From DATNIC01 sp035604635 (lineage in GTDB: Bacteria > Vulcanimicrobiota > Vulcanimicrobiia > Vulcanimicrobiales > Vulcanimicrobiaceae), in contig DATNIC010000061.1 of the NCBI GenBank assembly GCA_035604635.1, positions 1-23,320 of the forward strand: a DNA stretch of 23,320 bases. Direction: 5' to 3'. The notes beneath the pieces were generated by a model, which did no database searches, was not told the origin of the DNA, and saw only the letters and a list, made by a program, of their open reading frames with translations. A program made the translations under genes and the position numbers. Positions 1 to 6,845 of the stretch are shown here, one piece after another (the first letter of the stretch is position 1; every line of letters begins with the position of its first letter).

Positions 1-477
1 CTCGTCCATCAGCAAGACTTCCGGATTGACCGCGAGCGCTCGCGCGAGATTGAGGCGCTGCCGCATCCCGCCGGAGAGCTGGCGGGGGTAGTAACGCTCG
101 AACCCGGCCAAGCCGACGAGCTCGAGCAAAGCGCGGATGCGATCGCGCATCTGCGCTCCCAAACGCCCTTGAATCTCCAGCCCCATCGCGGCGTTGTTCC
201 AGACGTTGCGCCACGGAAAGAGCGAATCGTTCTGAAAGACGAAGGCGCGGTCGGGCCCCGGCTTGGTCGTGATCCGCCCATCGATGCGAATCTCTCCCTG
301 ATCGGCGGGCTCTAAGCCGTCGACGATCCGCAAGAACGTCGTCTTGCCGCAGCCGCTCGGGCCGACGATGGCGAGGAACTCGCCCTGCGGCACGTCGACC
401 GAAATGTCTTGCAGCACTTCCAAGTCGCGGAAGCGCTTGGTCAGGTGCGCGATCGACAGCTTGTGAGCGTCAATCAT
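1..477 (-). CDS. ABC transporter ATP-binding protein, SsuB/TauB type (3' end outside window)
   Basis: This is the cytoplasmic ATPase of a nitrate/sulfonate/taurine-type importer. It powers uptake through the adjacent permease. The translated 159 residues show Walker A (GPSGCGKTT), a Q-loop (FQNDSLFPW), the ABC signature (LSGGMRQRL) and the beginning of Walker B (EVLLMDE), which is where the window ends. The N-terminus reads MIDAHKLSIAHLTKRF. The ATG at 477-475 lies inside the sequence ATGATTGA, so it overlaps the permease stop codon by 8 bases and translation is probably coupled. The D-loop, the H-loop and the rest of the C-terminal half lie beyond position 1. The family assignment is firm. 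The substrate is not determined; the soluble hydrolase and binding protein of the same operon suggest an organic nitrogen or carboxylate compound. Confidence 0.95.
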   Translation of the reverse strand, partial: MIDAHKLSIAHLTKRFRDLEVLQDISVDVPQGEFLAIVGPSGCGKTTFLRIVDGLEPADQGEIRIDGRITTKPGPDRAFVFQNDSLFPWRNVWNNAAMGLEIQGRLGAQMRDRIRALLELVGLAGFERYYPRQLSGGMRQRLNLARALAVNPEVLLMDE

Positions 478-1240
478 TCTTCCACGGCACCAGGATGCGC
501 TCGGCGCGCTCGAAGCCGGCGGTCAGAAAGATACCGGCCGCGGCGAGGACGATCACGCCCGCGAAGAGCTGCGGCATGTTGAAGACTTGACTTGCCTCGT
601 TGATGAGGTAGCCGATCCCGGCGCGCGAGCCGGCGAGCTCGCCGACGACGACGCCGATCAGTCCGCGACCGACCCCCAACCGCAGACCGGCAAGGATCAG
701 CGGAAGCGCGCTCGGGAGCGAGACCTTCGTGAAGATCTGCTGCTGCGTCGCGCCGAACGAGCGCGCCGCCTCGATCAGCTGCGCGTCGGTGTGCCGGATC
801 CCAGCCTCGGTACTGATGATCATCGGAAAGATGACCAGGCTGATCACGACGGCGATCTTCGACCAGATACCGACGCCGAACCACAGGATCAGGAGCGGCG
901 CGACCGCGATGATCGGCGTCGCGTAGAGCCCGGAGATCCACGGCGTCAACACCAGCGATACTCGATCGAACGAAGCGGTGAAGAGTCCGATGATGATCCC
1001 GGCAATCGACGCGATGACGAAGCCGACGACGAACTCCTCGCCGCTCACGATGACGTCGTGCTGCAGCGTCCCGTTGTTCCACAGCTTGATCATCGCCCCG
1101 AACGACTGGATCGGCGTCGCCAGGAACAGCGAGTTGTGGACGACCGCGTCTCCGATGAGCTGCCACAGCGCAAGGCCGCCGAGCACCGAGCCCCACGTAT
1201 AGACGGCGCGGCTGAAGCCGCGCACGCGACTAGCGGCCAC
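470..1240 (-). CDS. ABC transporter permease, SsuC/TauC (BPD_transp_1) family
   Basis: This is the inner-membrane channel subunit of the importer, 256 residues, a usual length for the family. About six hydrophobic segments can be read: near residues 16-36, 63-90, two between about 103 and 150, one around 185-212 and the last around 222-243. The cytoplasmic EAA loop that docks on the ATPase is present (EAARSFGATQQQIF followed by a Pro and a Leu-Gly-rich stretch). The start is GTG at 1240, 9 bases after the stop of the binding-protein gene; an ATG a few bases upstream is out of frame and quickly stops. It is the only permease in the window, although three binding proteins are encoded, so it may serve more than one of them. 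The family call is firm and the substrate unknown. Confidence 0.95.
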   Translation of the reverse strand: MAASRVRGFSRAVYTWGSVLGGLALWQLIGDAVVHNSLFLATPIQSFGAMIKLWNNGTLQHDVIVSGEEFVVGFVIASIAGIIIGLFTASFDRVSLVLTPWISGLYATPIIAVAPLLILWFGVGIWSKIAVVISLVIFPMIISTEAGIRHTDAQLIEAARSFGATQQQIFTKVSLPSALPLILAGLRLGVGRGLIGVVVGELAGSRAGIGYLINEASQVFNMPQLFAGVIVLAAAGIFLTAGFERAERILVPWKND

Positions 1241-1249
1241 GGCCGAGCA

Positions 1250-2248
1250 TCAGCGTCCTCTGGCCAGCTCCGCGTTGGCCTGATCGATATATCTGTTGTC
1301 GTAGAACTTCGTCGGCGCAGGAAGCGGCGGCTCGATCACTTTCATCGTCGCGAGAGCCGTCAGGACTTTTTGAAAGTCGGCGGAGCTGGACCGCCCGTCT
1401 TGCGAGAACGCTTTGAGCTGCACGAAGAACTCGTCGTAGCTCTTCGAGCCGTTGTCCGGATTCGTGTTGGTCGCTTGCGCGAGGATCTGGACCGCTTGGG
1501 CTTTGTTTGCGGGATTGTAGAGCCAACGCAAGCCCTGCAAGTAGCCTTTCAGGAACGCGACCAGGAGCGCCGAGTGCGTCTGCGCCCATTTCGTATTCAC
1601 CGCGAACCCGTCGAATGGAAACGACGGCAAGACGCTCTGGACGTTGCCGAGGTTCGAGTAGCCCTCCGAGAGCGCGAGAAAGTTGATTGGCGGGAAGAGG
1701 ATCGCAGCGTCGACGCTCCCGGACTTGAGCGCGGCGTAGCGCTCGTTCGTCCCGCCGGCGTACGTCAACGTGTAGTCGTCCGGCTTCAGGCCGGTCGGCT
1801 TCAGCAGCGCGTCGAGGAAGACGTGGGTGATGTCGTTGACGCCGCCGATGATGATCATCTTGCCTCGCAGCCCGGCGGCCGTCTTGATCTCCTTCTTGCC
1901 GACCAGCGTGTACGGCGGCGTGATGACCTGATTCACCGCGTAGAAAATCGGAGCGCCGCCTTGAATCGCCTCGACGATCTGCGTCGAGGAGGTCTCGCCG
2001 ATCGGGAGCGAGCCGGCAGCAAGCTGTTGCGCGTTTCCCGCCGCCGAGCCGACGATAACGAAATTCGGGCTGACACCGTAGCGCTTGAAGAATCCCAGCG
2101 TGTCCGCGACGTAGAGCGGCCAATCCGTCGCGGTCTTCGCGGTCAAGCCGACGTCGAGTTCCTGCAGCGGCTGCGCGCGCGCCGGCAGCGCGCTGCCGGC
2201 GAGACACGCCAGCAGCGCGGCGCACAGTAGGGCTCGCGCCCTACGCAC
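1250..2248 (-). CDS. ABC transporter substrate-binding protein 1, NMT1/SsuA-like
   Basis: This is a periplasmic solute-binding protein of 332 residues. A Sec signal peptide is clear: basic MRRARALL, a hydrophobic core and a cleavage site around ALPARA-Q (residues 20-26). The mature part begins with the LDVGLTAKTATDWPLYVADTLG region typical of NMT1/THI5-like proteins, where the ligand mimics or resembles a sulfonate, pyrimidine or carboxylate. The start is GTG at 2248 inside GTGCGTAG, which overlaps the stop of the upstream hydrolase by 8 bases, so the two are translationally coupled. It lies directly before the permease and ATPase and is therefore the dedicated binding protein of this transporter. 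It is only distantly similar by eye to the two other binding proteins of the window. The ligand cannot be named. Confidence 0.93.
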   Translation of the reverse strand: MRRARALLCAALLACLAGSALPARAQPLQELDVGLTAKTATDWPLYVADTLGFFKRYGVSPNFVIVGSAAGNAQQLAAGSLPIGETSSTQIVEAIQGGAPIFYAVNQVITPPYTLVGKKEIKTAAGLRGKMIIIGGVNDITHVFLDALLKPTGLKPDDYTLTYAGGTNERYAALKSGSVDAAILFPPINFLALSEGYSNLGNVQSVLPSFPFDGFAVNTKWAQTHSALLVAFLKGYLQGLRWLYNPANKAQAVQILAQATNTNPDNGSKSYDEFFVQLKAFSQDGRSSSADFQKVLTALATMKVIEPPLPAPTKFYDNRYIDQANAELARGR

Positions 2249-2966
2249 CGGCAGTCGTCAGCTCGCGACCGGTGCGGGTGCCGAGGTGCTCGATGATCTC
2301 GGCGACCGGCAAAACGTCGGCGTACTTTTGGTGCATATCGAACAAGTTGATCGCATGGCACGCCTGGTGCCGATCGAAGACGCATTCTTCGGCGACGACC
2401 ACCTTGAAGCGATTCGTCCGCCCGTCGACGACCGTCGCGCGGACGCAGCCGCTCGTGCTCTCACCGGCGACGAGCAGCGTATCGACGCGCTGCGCGTTCA
2501 GGTGTCCGATGAGCGGCGTCCCCCAAAACGCGCTGGGCGACGTTTTGCGCAGGAAGACCTCGCCCGGGCGCGGCGCGACTTCGTCGACGATGTCGAAGCG
2601 TCGCTTGATCTTGTCGGGCGACGCCGGTCCGCGCCTCGCAGGCTTCGTGAGGCCCTGTTCGGACCAGCCCTGGATTCCCGCTCCGTCCAGACCGGTAATG
2701 TGAACGATCGGGATCGCCGCCGCGCGAGCCGCTTCGAGGAGGCGCACGATGTGGGGCAATGCCTCCCAGCCGGCCAGGCCGCAGCTCCCCGGCCATTCCT
2801 TGATCGCCTCGAGCAAGGGCTGCGGGCGGTCGCCGAAGACCCAGCGATACAGATCGATCAGGACCAGCGCCGGTCGCTCTCCGAAGCCGAAGTTCAAATG
2901 GGGACGATCGCTCAACGACGCTTTGTCCTGAGCGGTCAAGAAGGCATCCCACACGCGTTGAGCCAT
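2241..2966 (-). CDS. Isochorismatase-fold cysteine hydrolase (N-carbamoylsarcosine amidase-like)
   Basis: This is a cytoplasmic hydrolase of 241 residues with the alpha/beta isochorismatase-like fold. The catalytic triad of the amidase branch is visible: Asp38 in LVLIDLY, Lys141 in FLRKTSPSAF and Cys174 in ESTSGCVRAT. Members with Cys cleave amide or carbamoyl C-N bonds, and the true isochorismatases lack this Cys, so an amidase is more likely than an isochorismatase. The ATG at 2966 is preceded by a good ribosome-binding site (GAGGAG, 7-8 bases away). It heads the operon with the binding protein, permease and ATPase, which suggests that the imported compound or a catabolite is its substrate. 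It is transcribed divergently from fumC. The exact substrate is unknown. Confidence 0.9.
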   Translation of the reverse strand: MAQRVWDAFLTAQDKASLSDRPHLNFGFGERPALVLIDLYRWVFGDRPQPLLEAIKEWPGSCGLAGWEALPHIVRLLEAARAAAIPIVHITGLDGAGIQGWSEQGLTKPARRGPASPDKIKRRFDIVDEVAPRPGEVFLRKTSPSAFWGTPLIGHLNAQRVDTLLVAGESTSGCVRATVVDGRTNRFKVVVAEECVFDRHQACHAINLFDMHQKYADVLPVAEIIEHLGTRTGRELTTAGA

Positions 2967-2994
2967 CGATAAACTCCTCGTACAGCAACCGTAG

Positions 2995-3028
2995 TATTGG
3001 CATGCTCCCGGCGAGAGTCATGCCAATA
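2995..3028. repeat. Inverted repeat in the isochorismatase/fumC divergent region
   Basis: The two arms TATTGGCATG (2995-3004) and CATGCCAATA (3019-3028) are perfect 10-base reverse complements separated by 14 bases. It lies between divergent genes and ends 7 bases before the fumC Shine-Dalgarno. It could be a dimeric-regulator operator or, if transcribed, a 5' leader hairpin of fumC. A TAGTAT hexamer at 2992-2997 overlaps the left arm and could be a -10 element, but no convincing -35 is seen. Confidence 0.6.
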
Positions 3029-3035
3029 TATGGCC

Positions 3036-3041
3036 AAGGAG
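3036..3041 (+). promoter_or_regulatory. Shine-Dalgarno that sets the fumC start
   Basis: AAGGAG lies 6 bases before the ATG at 3048. It falls inside the coding frame of two more upstream in-frame ATGs (2997-3002 region and 3030), so those are unlikely starts. Confidence 0.8.
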
Positions 3042-3047
3042 ATCTAC

Positions 3048-4520
3048 ATGCCGGACCATCCCGACACGCAACTGCCCAGCGGAGACTACAAGGCCGGGAC
3101 GTTGATGGAAAACGGAAAGTACCGCGTCGAGACGGACTCGATGGGCGCCGTCCTCGTCCCGGCAGATCACCTGTGGGGTGCGCAGACGGAGCGTTCGCTG
3201 ATCCATTTCTCCGTCGGCGAGGACCGAATGCCCAAGCAGGTCTACCATGCGTACGGCTACGTGAAGAAAGCCGCGGCGATCGTCAATGCGGCCGCGGGAC
3301 TGCTTCCCAAAGACAAAGCCGAGCTCATCGTCAAAGCAGCCGATGAGGTGATCTCCGGGAAGCTCGACGCGGAGTTTCCGCTCTTCGTCTGGCAAACGGG
3401 CTCCGGGACGCAGTCGAACATGAACGTCAATGAGGTCATCTCGAATCGTGCGATTCAGATGCTCGGCGGAGCGCTCGGGACCCAGACGCCGATCCACCCC
3501 AACGACGACGTCAACATGTCGCAGTCCTCGAACGATACGTTCCCGACGGCGATGCACATCGCAACCGTTTTCGAGTTTTCGAACCATCTGATCCCGGCCG
3601 TCGAGAAACTGGCCGACGCGATGTGGGAAAAAGCCGTGGCATGGGTCGACGTCGTGAAGATCGGACGGACGCACCTGCAAGACGCGACGCCGCTGACGGT
3701 CGGACAAGAATGGTCCGGCTACGTTACGCAGCTGCGCGACGGCTTGGCGTTTCTCAAAGCATCGATGCGCGGTCTCTACCAGCTCGCAGCCGGAGGGACC
3801 GCCGTCGGTACCGGGATCAACGCGCCGCCTGATTTCGGCGAAAAGATCGCGGCTGAAATCGCAAAGCTTACCGGCAAGCCGTTCGTGACCGCGCCGAACA
3901 AGTTCGCAGCGCAAGGCTCGCTTGATGCGATGGTCAATGCGATGGCGGGCGTACGTTCGCTGGCCGTCGCCTTGATGAAGATCGCGAACGACATCCGCTG
4001 GCTCGCCTCGGGGCCGCGCTGCGGCCTCGGCGAGCTGCGCCTTCCCGAGAACGAACCGGGTTCGTCGATCATGCCCGGCAAGGTCAATCCCACGCAGGAG
4101 GAAGCGATGGTGATGGCCTGCATTCAGGTCATCGCAAACGACAGCGCCGTCGCATTCGCCGGCTCGCAAGGGAACTTCGAGCTCAACACGATGCGCCCGA
4201 TCGTGATCAAAAACGTCTTGCACGCATCGATGATCTTAGGCGACTCTTGCAGTAACCTGCGCAAGCACAGCATCGAGGGAGTCGAGCTCAACAAGACCGC
4301 TATCGAGAAGTACGTCAAGGGCTCGCTGATGCTGGTGACGGCGCTCAGCCCGGTGATCGGCTACAATAAGGCGGCGGAGATCGCACACAAAGCGCTCGAG
4401 GAAAACACGAGCTTACGCGAAGCCGCTATTGCGAGCGGCTACATTTCGGCCGCCGATTTCGATCGCGTCGTCGTCCCCAGTAAGATGGTGGGCGACCCGC
4501 ACAAAGATCTAGGACTGTAA
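3048..4520 (+). CDS. fumC: Fumarate hydratase, class II
   Basis: This enzyme reversibly hydrates fumarate to L-malate in the TCA cycle; it is the cytosolic, metal-free, oxygen-stable homotetrameric class. The family signature GSSIMPGKVNP is at about residues 338-348. Other conserved blocks are TGSGTQSNMNVNEVI, PNDDVNMSQSSNDTFPTAMH and GRTHLQDATPLTVGQE. The start at 3048 is chosen because AAGGAG stands 6 bases upstream; upstream in-frame ATGs have no such site and fall in the inverted repeat. This gives 490 residues, about 20-25 longer than typical because of a polar N-terminal extension before YRVETDSMG. The 3' end overlaps that of the convergent amidohydrolase by 12 bases. A second, unrelated class I fumarase is encoded at 17590-19227. 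Aspartase and argininosuccinate lyase share the fold, but the motifs fit fumarase best. Confidence 0.95.
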   Translation: MPDHPDTQLPSGDYKAGTLMENGKYRVETDSMGAVLVPADHLWGAQTERSLIHFSVGEDRMPKQVYHAYGYVKKAAAIVNAAAGLLPKDKAELIVKAADEVISGKLDAEFPLFVWQTGSGTQSNMNVNEVISNRAIQMLGGALGTQTPIHPNDDVNMSQSSNDTFPTAMHIATVFEFSNHLIPAVEKLADAMWEKAVAWVDVVKIGRTHLQDATPLTVGQEWSGYVTQLRDGLAFLKASMRGLYQLAAGGTAVGTGINAPPDFGEKIAAEIAKLTGKPFVTAPNKFAAQGSLDAMVNAMAGVRSLAVALMKIANDIRWLASGPRCGLGELRLPENEPGSSIMPGKVNPTQEEAMVMACIQVIANDSAVAFAGSQGNFELNTMRPIVIKNVLHASMILGDSCSNLRKHSIEGVELNKTAIEKYVKGSLMLVTALSPVIGYNKAAEIAHKALEENTSLREAAIASGYISAADFDRVVVPSKMVGDPHKDLGL

Positions 4521-5462
4521 AACGGCAGCGAGGCGCGGGAACAGCCGCAGCGCGTTTTCGCGGTCGATCTTCTTCCACGATTCGGCGTCCAGCCCCAGAT
4601 TCGGCATTCCGCCGATCGTGGCGCCGATCGGTATGTACGGGAAGTCAGTGCCGAAGAGCAATTGCGAGAGCGGGATCAAGGCTGACATCGCCGAGAAGGC
4701 GGGTGCGTTGGTCGAGTTCGCGATGTCGTAATACTGGCGCTTCAACTCGTGCATGACGCCGGACGGGTAACGATCGGCGAGCTCGGTGTGGCGCCGGCCG
4801 AAGAAGTCCATCCTGCTCGAGAGGACCGTCATCGCTCCGCCGCCGTGCGAGAAGATGAATCGGACGTTCGGACAACGGGCGAAGGTGCCGCTGAAGAGCA
4901 AGCTCGTGATCGCGCGCGTCGTATCGAAGTAGAACTCCGTGAGGGCCGGCGGTATGCCGGGGATCAACTTCCGGCAGCACGCAGGCGCAGTCGGGTGAAC
5001 GTAGACGACCGCCCTGCGGCGCTCGAGCTCGTCGAAGACCGGCGCAAACGCTACATCGCCCGGCCACTTGTCCTCGTAGCTCGAGAGGAGCCCGATCCCG
5101 TCGGCTCCGAGCGTGTCCAGCGCGTATTCGATCTCACGCAGACTCCCCTCGACGTCCGGCAGCGGAATCGCTGCGAAGTTCCCGAAGCGGCCCGGATAGT
5201 CGCGCGCCATCTGTGCCGCATACTCGTTGCACTCGCGTGCCAGGGTTCGGGCTGCCTCCGCGTCACCGAACCAAATGCCGGGCGTCGAGATCGAGGTGAG
5301 CGCGGTCGCAATGCCGTGACGATCCAGCTCCTCGAGCGCGAGGGCCGGCGTCCAATCGAGCAGTTGCGACGGGTTGAGATCCATCGCGGCGAGGACCCGC
5401 TCACGTTCCCGCGCCAAATACGGGACCGGGAAAAAGTGATGGTGAACGTCGATTCGATTCAT
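4509..5462 (-). CDS. Metal-dependent amidohydrolase, ACMSD-like (amidohydrolase 2) family
   Basis: This is a cytoplasmic TIM-barrel enzyme of 317 residues. The family includes ACMSD, gamma-resorcylate and other non-oxidative decarboxylases as well as hydrolases. Metal-ligand regions are visible: the N-terminal HHH (residues 7-9), the strand with YVHPTAP, the FIFSHGGGAM block and the GTDFPY motif whose Asp is the conserved acid. There is no signal peptide. It is the last gene of the minus-strand operon, 7 bases after the second binding protein, and no strong ribosome-binding site precedes the ATG. In a cluster with a UbiD enzyme and a TPP enzyme, a decarboxylase role is reasonable, but hydrolysis of a lactone is equally open. 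Confidence 0.88.
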   Translation of the reverse strand: MNRIDVHHHFFPVPYLARERERVLAAMDLNPSQLLDWTPALALEELDRHGIATALTSISTPGIWFGDAEAARTLARECNEYAAQMARDYPGRFGNFAAIPLPDVEGSLREIEYALDTLGADGIGLLSSYEDKWPGDVAFAPVFDELERRRAVVYVHPTAPACCRKLIPGIPPALTEFYFDTTRAITSLLFSGTFARCPNVRFIFSHGGGAMTVLSSRMDFFGRRHTELADRYPSGVMHELKRQYYDIANSTNAPAFSAMSALIPLSQLLFGTDFPYIPIGATIGGMPNLGLDAESWKKIDRENALRLFPRLAAVLQS

Positions 5463-5469
5463 CGACGCG

Positions 5470-6408
5470 CTATTTCATCGTATAGAAAAGCTCGGTGGCG
5501 GGATACGGCTTGGTAATCCAGCCGTACTTCGCGGTCGCGTCGATGACCGGCTGGACGAGTTTCGGGTCGTTCGTATCTGCGAACTCTCCGCGATGCATCC
5601 GCAGCACGACGTCCTCGGGGATCTTCGTATACTTTGCGAGGATCGGCGCGGAGAGCGTGTGGTTCTTATTCGCCCACCGCGACGCCTCATGCATCGCCGC
5701 GACGAACTTCGCGACGATCGCCGTATTCTTGTCAGCCCAGTCCTTCGTCGAGACCCAAAAGTCGAGCAAGTAGGCCGGAGCGATCCCCGTCTTCCCCATC
5801 ATGAACGGGCGCAGTCCGGCTTCGATCCCATACGTTAGGAACGGCTCGGTATCGAGCGATCCGTTGATCCGGCCCTGCAGCACGGCGTCTTTCTTGAGCG
5901 GGAGCGGCATCTCGACGAATTTCACGGTCTTCGAGTCGCCGCCGTTACTGTCGATCCACGACTGCGCCGAGATCTGCGCGATATTGTTGAGACCGTTGAC
6001 CGCGACGGTTTGACCGTTGAAGTCCTTGGCCGCATGGATCGGCGAATCGTCCTTCACGACGATCGCAAAGGTCGTCCCCTTCTCCGAGTTGACGAGTCCG
6101 GATGCCAAGCCGACGAAGGGGACGCCTTTCGCGTGGCCGATGATCATCGAGGTGAGATCGACCATCCCGATGTCGACGCCGCCGCCCGCGATCGCCGACG
6201 CGATCGCGCCGCCGCTGCCGAACGGCGTGAGCTGCACCTCGAGTCCGTGCTTGGCGAAAAACCCCTTGTCGATCCCGTAGAAAATCTGACCCGAGATCTC
6301 CGCCGGGACGACCCCGACGCGGATCGTCGTGAGCGCAGCGTTCGTCTGCGCGAACGTCGCGGCCGGGACGCCGAGCGCAAGGACGAACGCGGCGAGCGCC
6401 GCGCGCAG
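5470..6408 (-). CDS. ABC substrate-binding protein 2, NMT1-like, probable CTG start
   Basis: This is a periplasmic solute-binding protein of about 312 residues. It begins with a short signal peptide (residue 2 is Arg, then AALAAFVLALGVPAATFA-Q) and a mature part with the RVGVVPAEISGQIFYGIDKG and DIGMVDLTSMIIG blocks of the family. The frame stays open far upstream, but that part is a shadow of the cytochrome and TPP genes. No ATG, GTG or TTG occurs between the cytochrome stop and the signal peptide. The CTG at 6408 is 6 bases after GAGGT, exactly the arrangement seen at the cytochrome start (GAGGT, 6 bases, ATG at 6841). It is clearly a paralogue of binding protein 3 (shared SWIDSNGGDS/SWVDAHGGDS, FVEMP/FVEVP and TEPFL blocks). 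It is co-transcribed with a decarboxylase set, so its ligand is probably a carboxylate. No permease or ATPase lies in this operon. Confidence 0.88.
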   Translation of the reverse strand: MRAALAAFVLALGVPAATFAQTNAALTTIRVGVVPAEISGQIFYGIDKGFFAKHGLEVQLTPFGSGGAIASAIAGGGVDIGMVDLTSMIIGHAKGVPFVGLASGLVNSEKGTTFAIVVKDDSPIHAAKDFNGQTVAVNGLNNIAQISAQSWIDSNGGDSKTVKFVEMPLPLKKDAVLQGRINGSLDTEPFLTYGIEAGLRPFMMGKTGIAPAYLLDFWVSTKDWADKNTAIVAKFVAAMHEASRWANKNHTLSAPILAKYTKIPEDVVLRMHRGEFADTNDPKLVQPVIDATAKYGWITKPYPATELFYTMK

Positions 6409-6412
6409 GACG

Positions 6413-6841
6413 TTACCTCGCGATAGCGCCGGTGGGCGTGAGCGTGACGCCGTTGAGCAGTGGGATCGCCTTGGGATCCTTGGCATCGGGAATCGAGAGC
6501 AGATAGGCATAGATGTCGGCCGCGTCCTTGTCACTGAGGATGTTCGTGCTGTAGGTCGGCATGATTTGCCGCGGCGTGCGGACTTGTTTGACGAAAGAGG
6601 CCCATGCCGGCGGCTTCGGCGCGATGATCGGCCCGACGTCGCCGCCACCGCCGCCTTGGCCGCGGCGTCCGTTCCCTTGGCCCTGGTAGCCGTGGCACTC
6701 GTAGCAACCTTGAACGACGTAGACCGCATAACCGTGCTTAGGATCGCCGGACGGCGCGGTGTTGGTCTGCGCCGCGACGGACCCGTAGAGGAACCCGCTC
6801 GCCGCGAGCGCCGCGAGCGCCGTGAGAAGCTTCGTACGCAT
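6413..6841 (-). CDS. Periplasmic monohaem cytochrome c
   Basis: This is a small electron carrier of 142 residues. A Sec signal peptide occupies residues 1-24 (cleavage near SVAA-Q). The haem attachment motif CYECH is at 46-50 and Met94 in RQIMPTYS is the likely sixth ligand. A Gly-rich loop (residues about 54-67) separates the two. The start ATG 6841 follows GAGGT by 6 bases, and that site includes the stop region of the TPP gene. Between the Tat-signal TPP enzyme upstream and the binding protein downstream, it may accept electrons from a periplasmic oxidation and pass them to the respiratory chain; this coupling is inferred from order alone. The class I cytochrome assignment is firm. Confidence 0.93.
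   Translation of the reverse strand: MRTKLLTALAALAASGFLYGSVAAQTNTAPSGDPKHGYAVYVVQGCYECHGYQGQGNGRRGQGGGGGDVGPIIAPKPPAWASFVKQVRTPRQIMPTYSTNILSDKDAADIYAYLLSIPDAKDPKAIPLLNGVTLTPTGAIAR
6415..6419 (-). promoter_or_regulatory. Shine-Dalgarno of the binding protein 2 gene
   Basis: On the minus strand GAGGT (6419-6415) incorporates the last codon and the first stop base of the cytochrome gene and is 6 bases from CTG 6408. The same GAGGT with 6-base spacing precedes the ATG of the cytochrome gene, so the CTG sits where a start is expected. Confidence 0.65.
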
Positions 6842-6845
6842 GTTC

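Noticed and set aside
587..2230. Long plus-strand frame of 547 codons opposite the permease and binding protein
   Set aside because: Arg/Asp-rich composition with no domain, antisense to three well-supported genes; it is a high-GC shadow frame.
3018..4223. Minus-strand frame of 401 codons opposite fumC
   Set aside because: Antisense shadow; His/Arg/Asp-rich, no motif.
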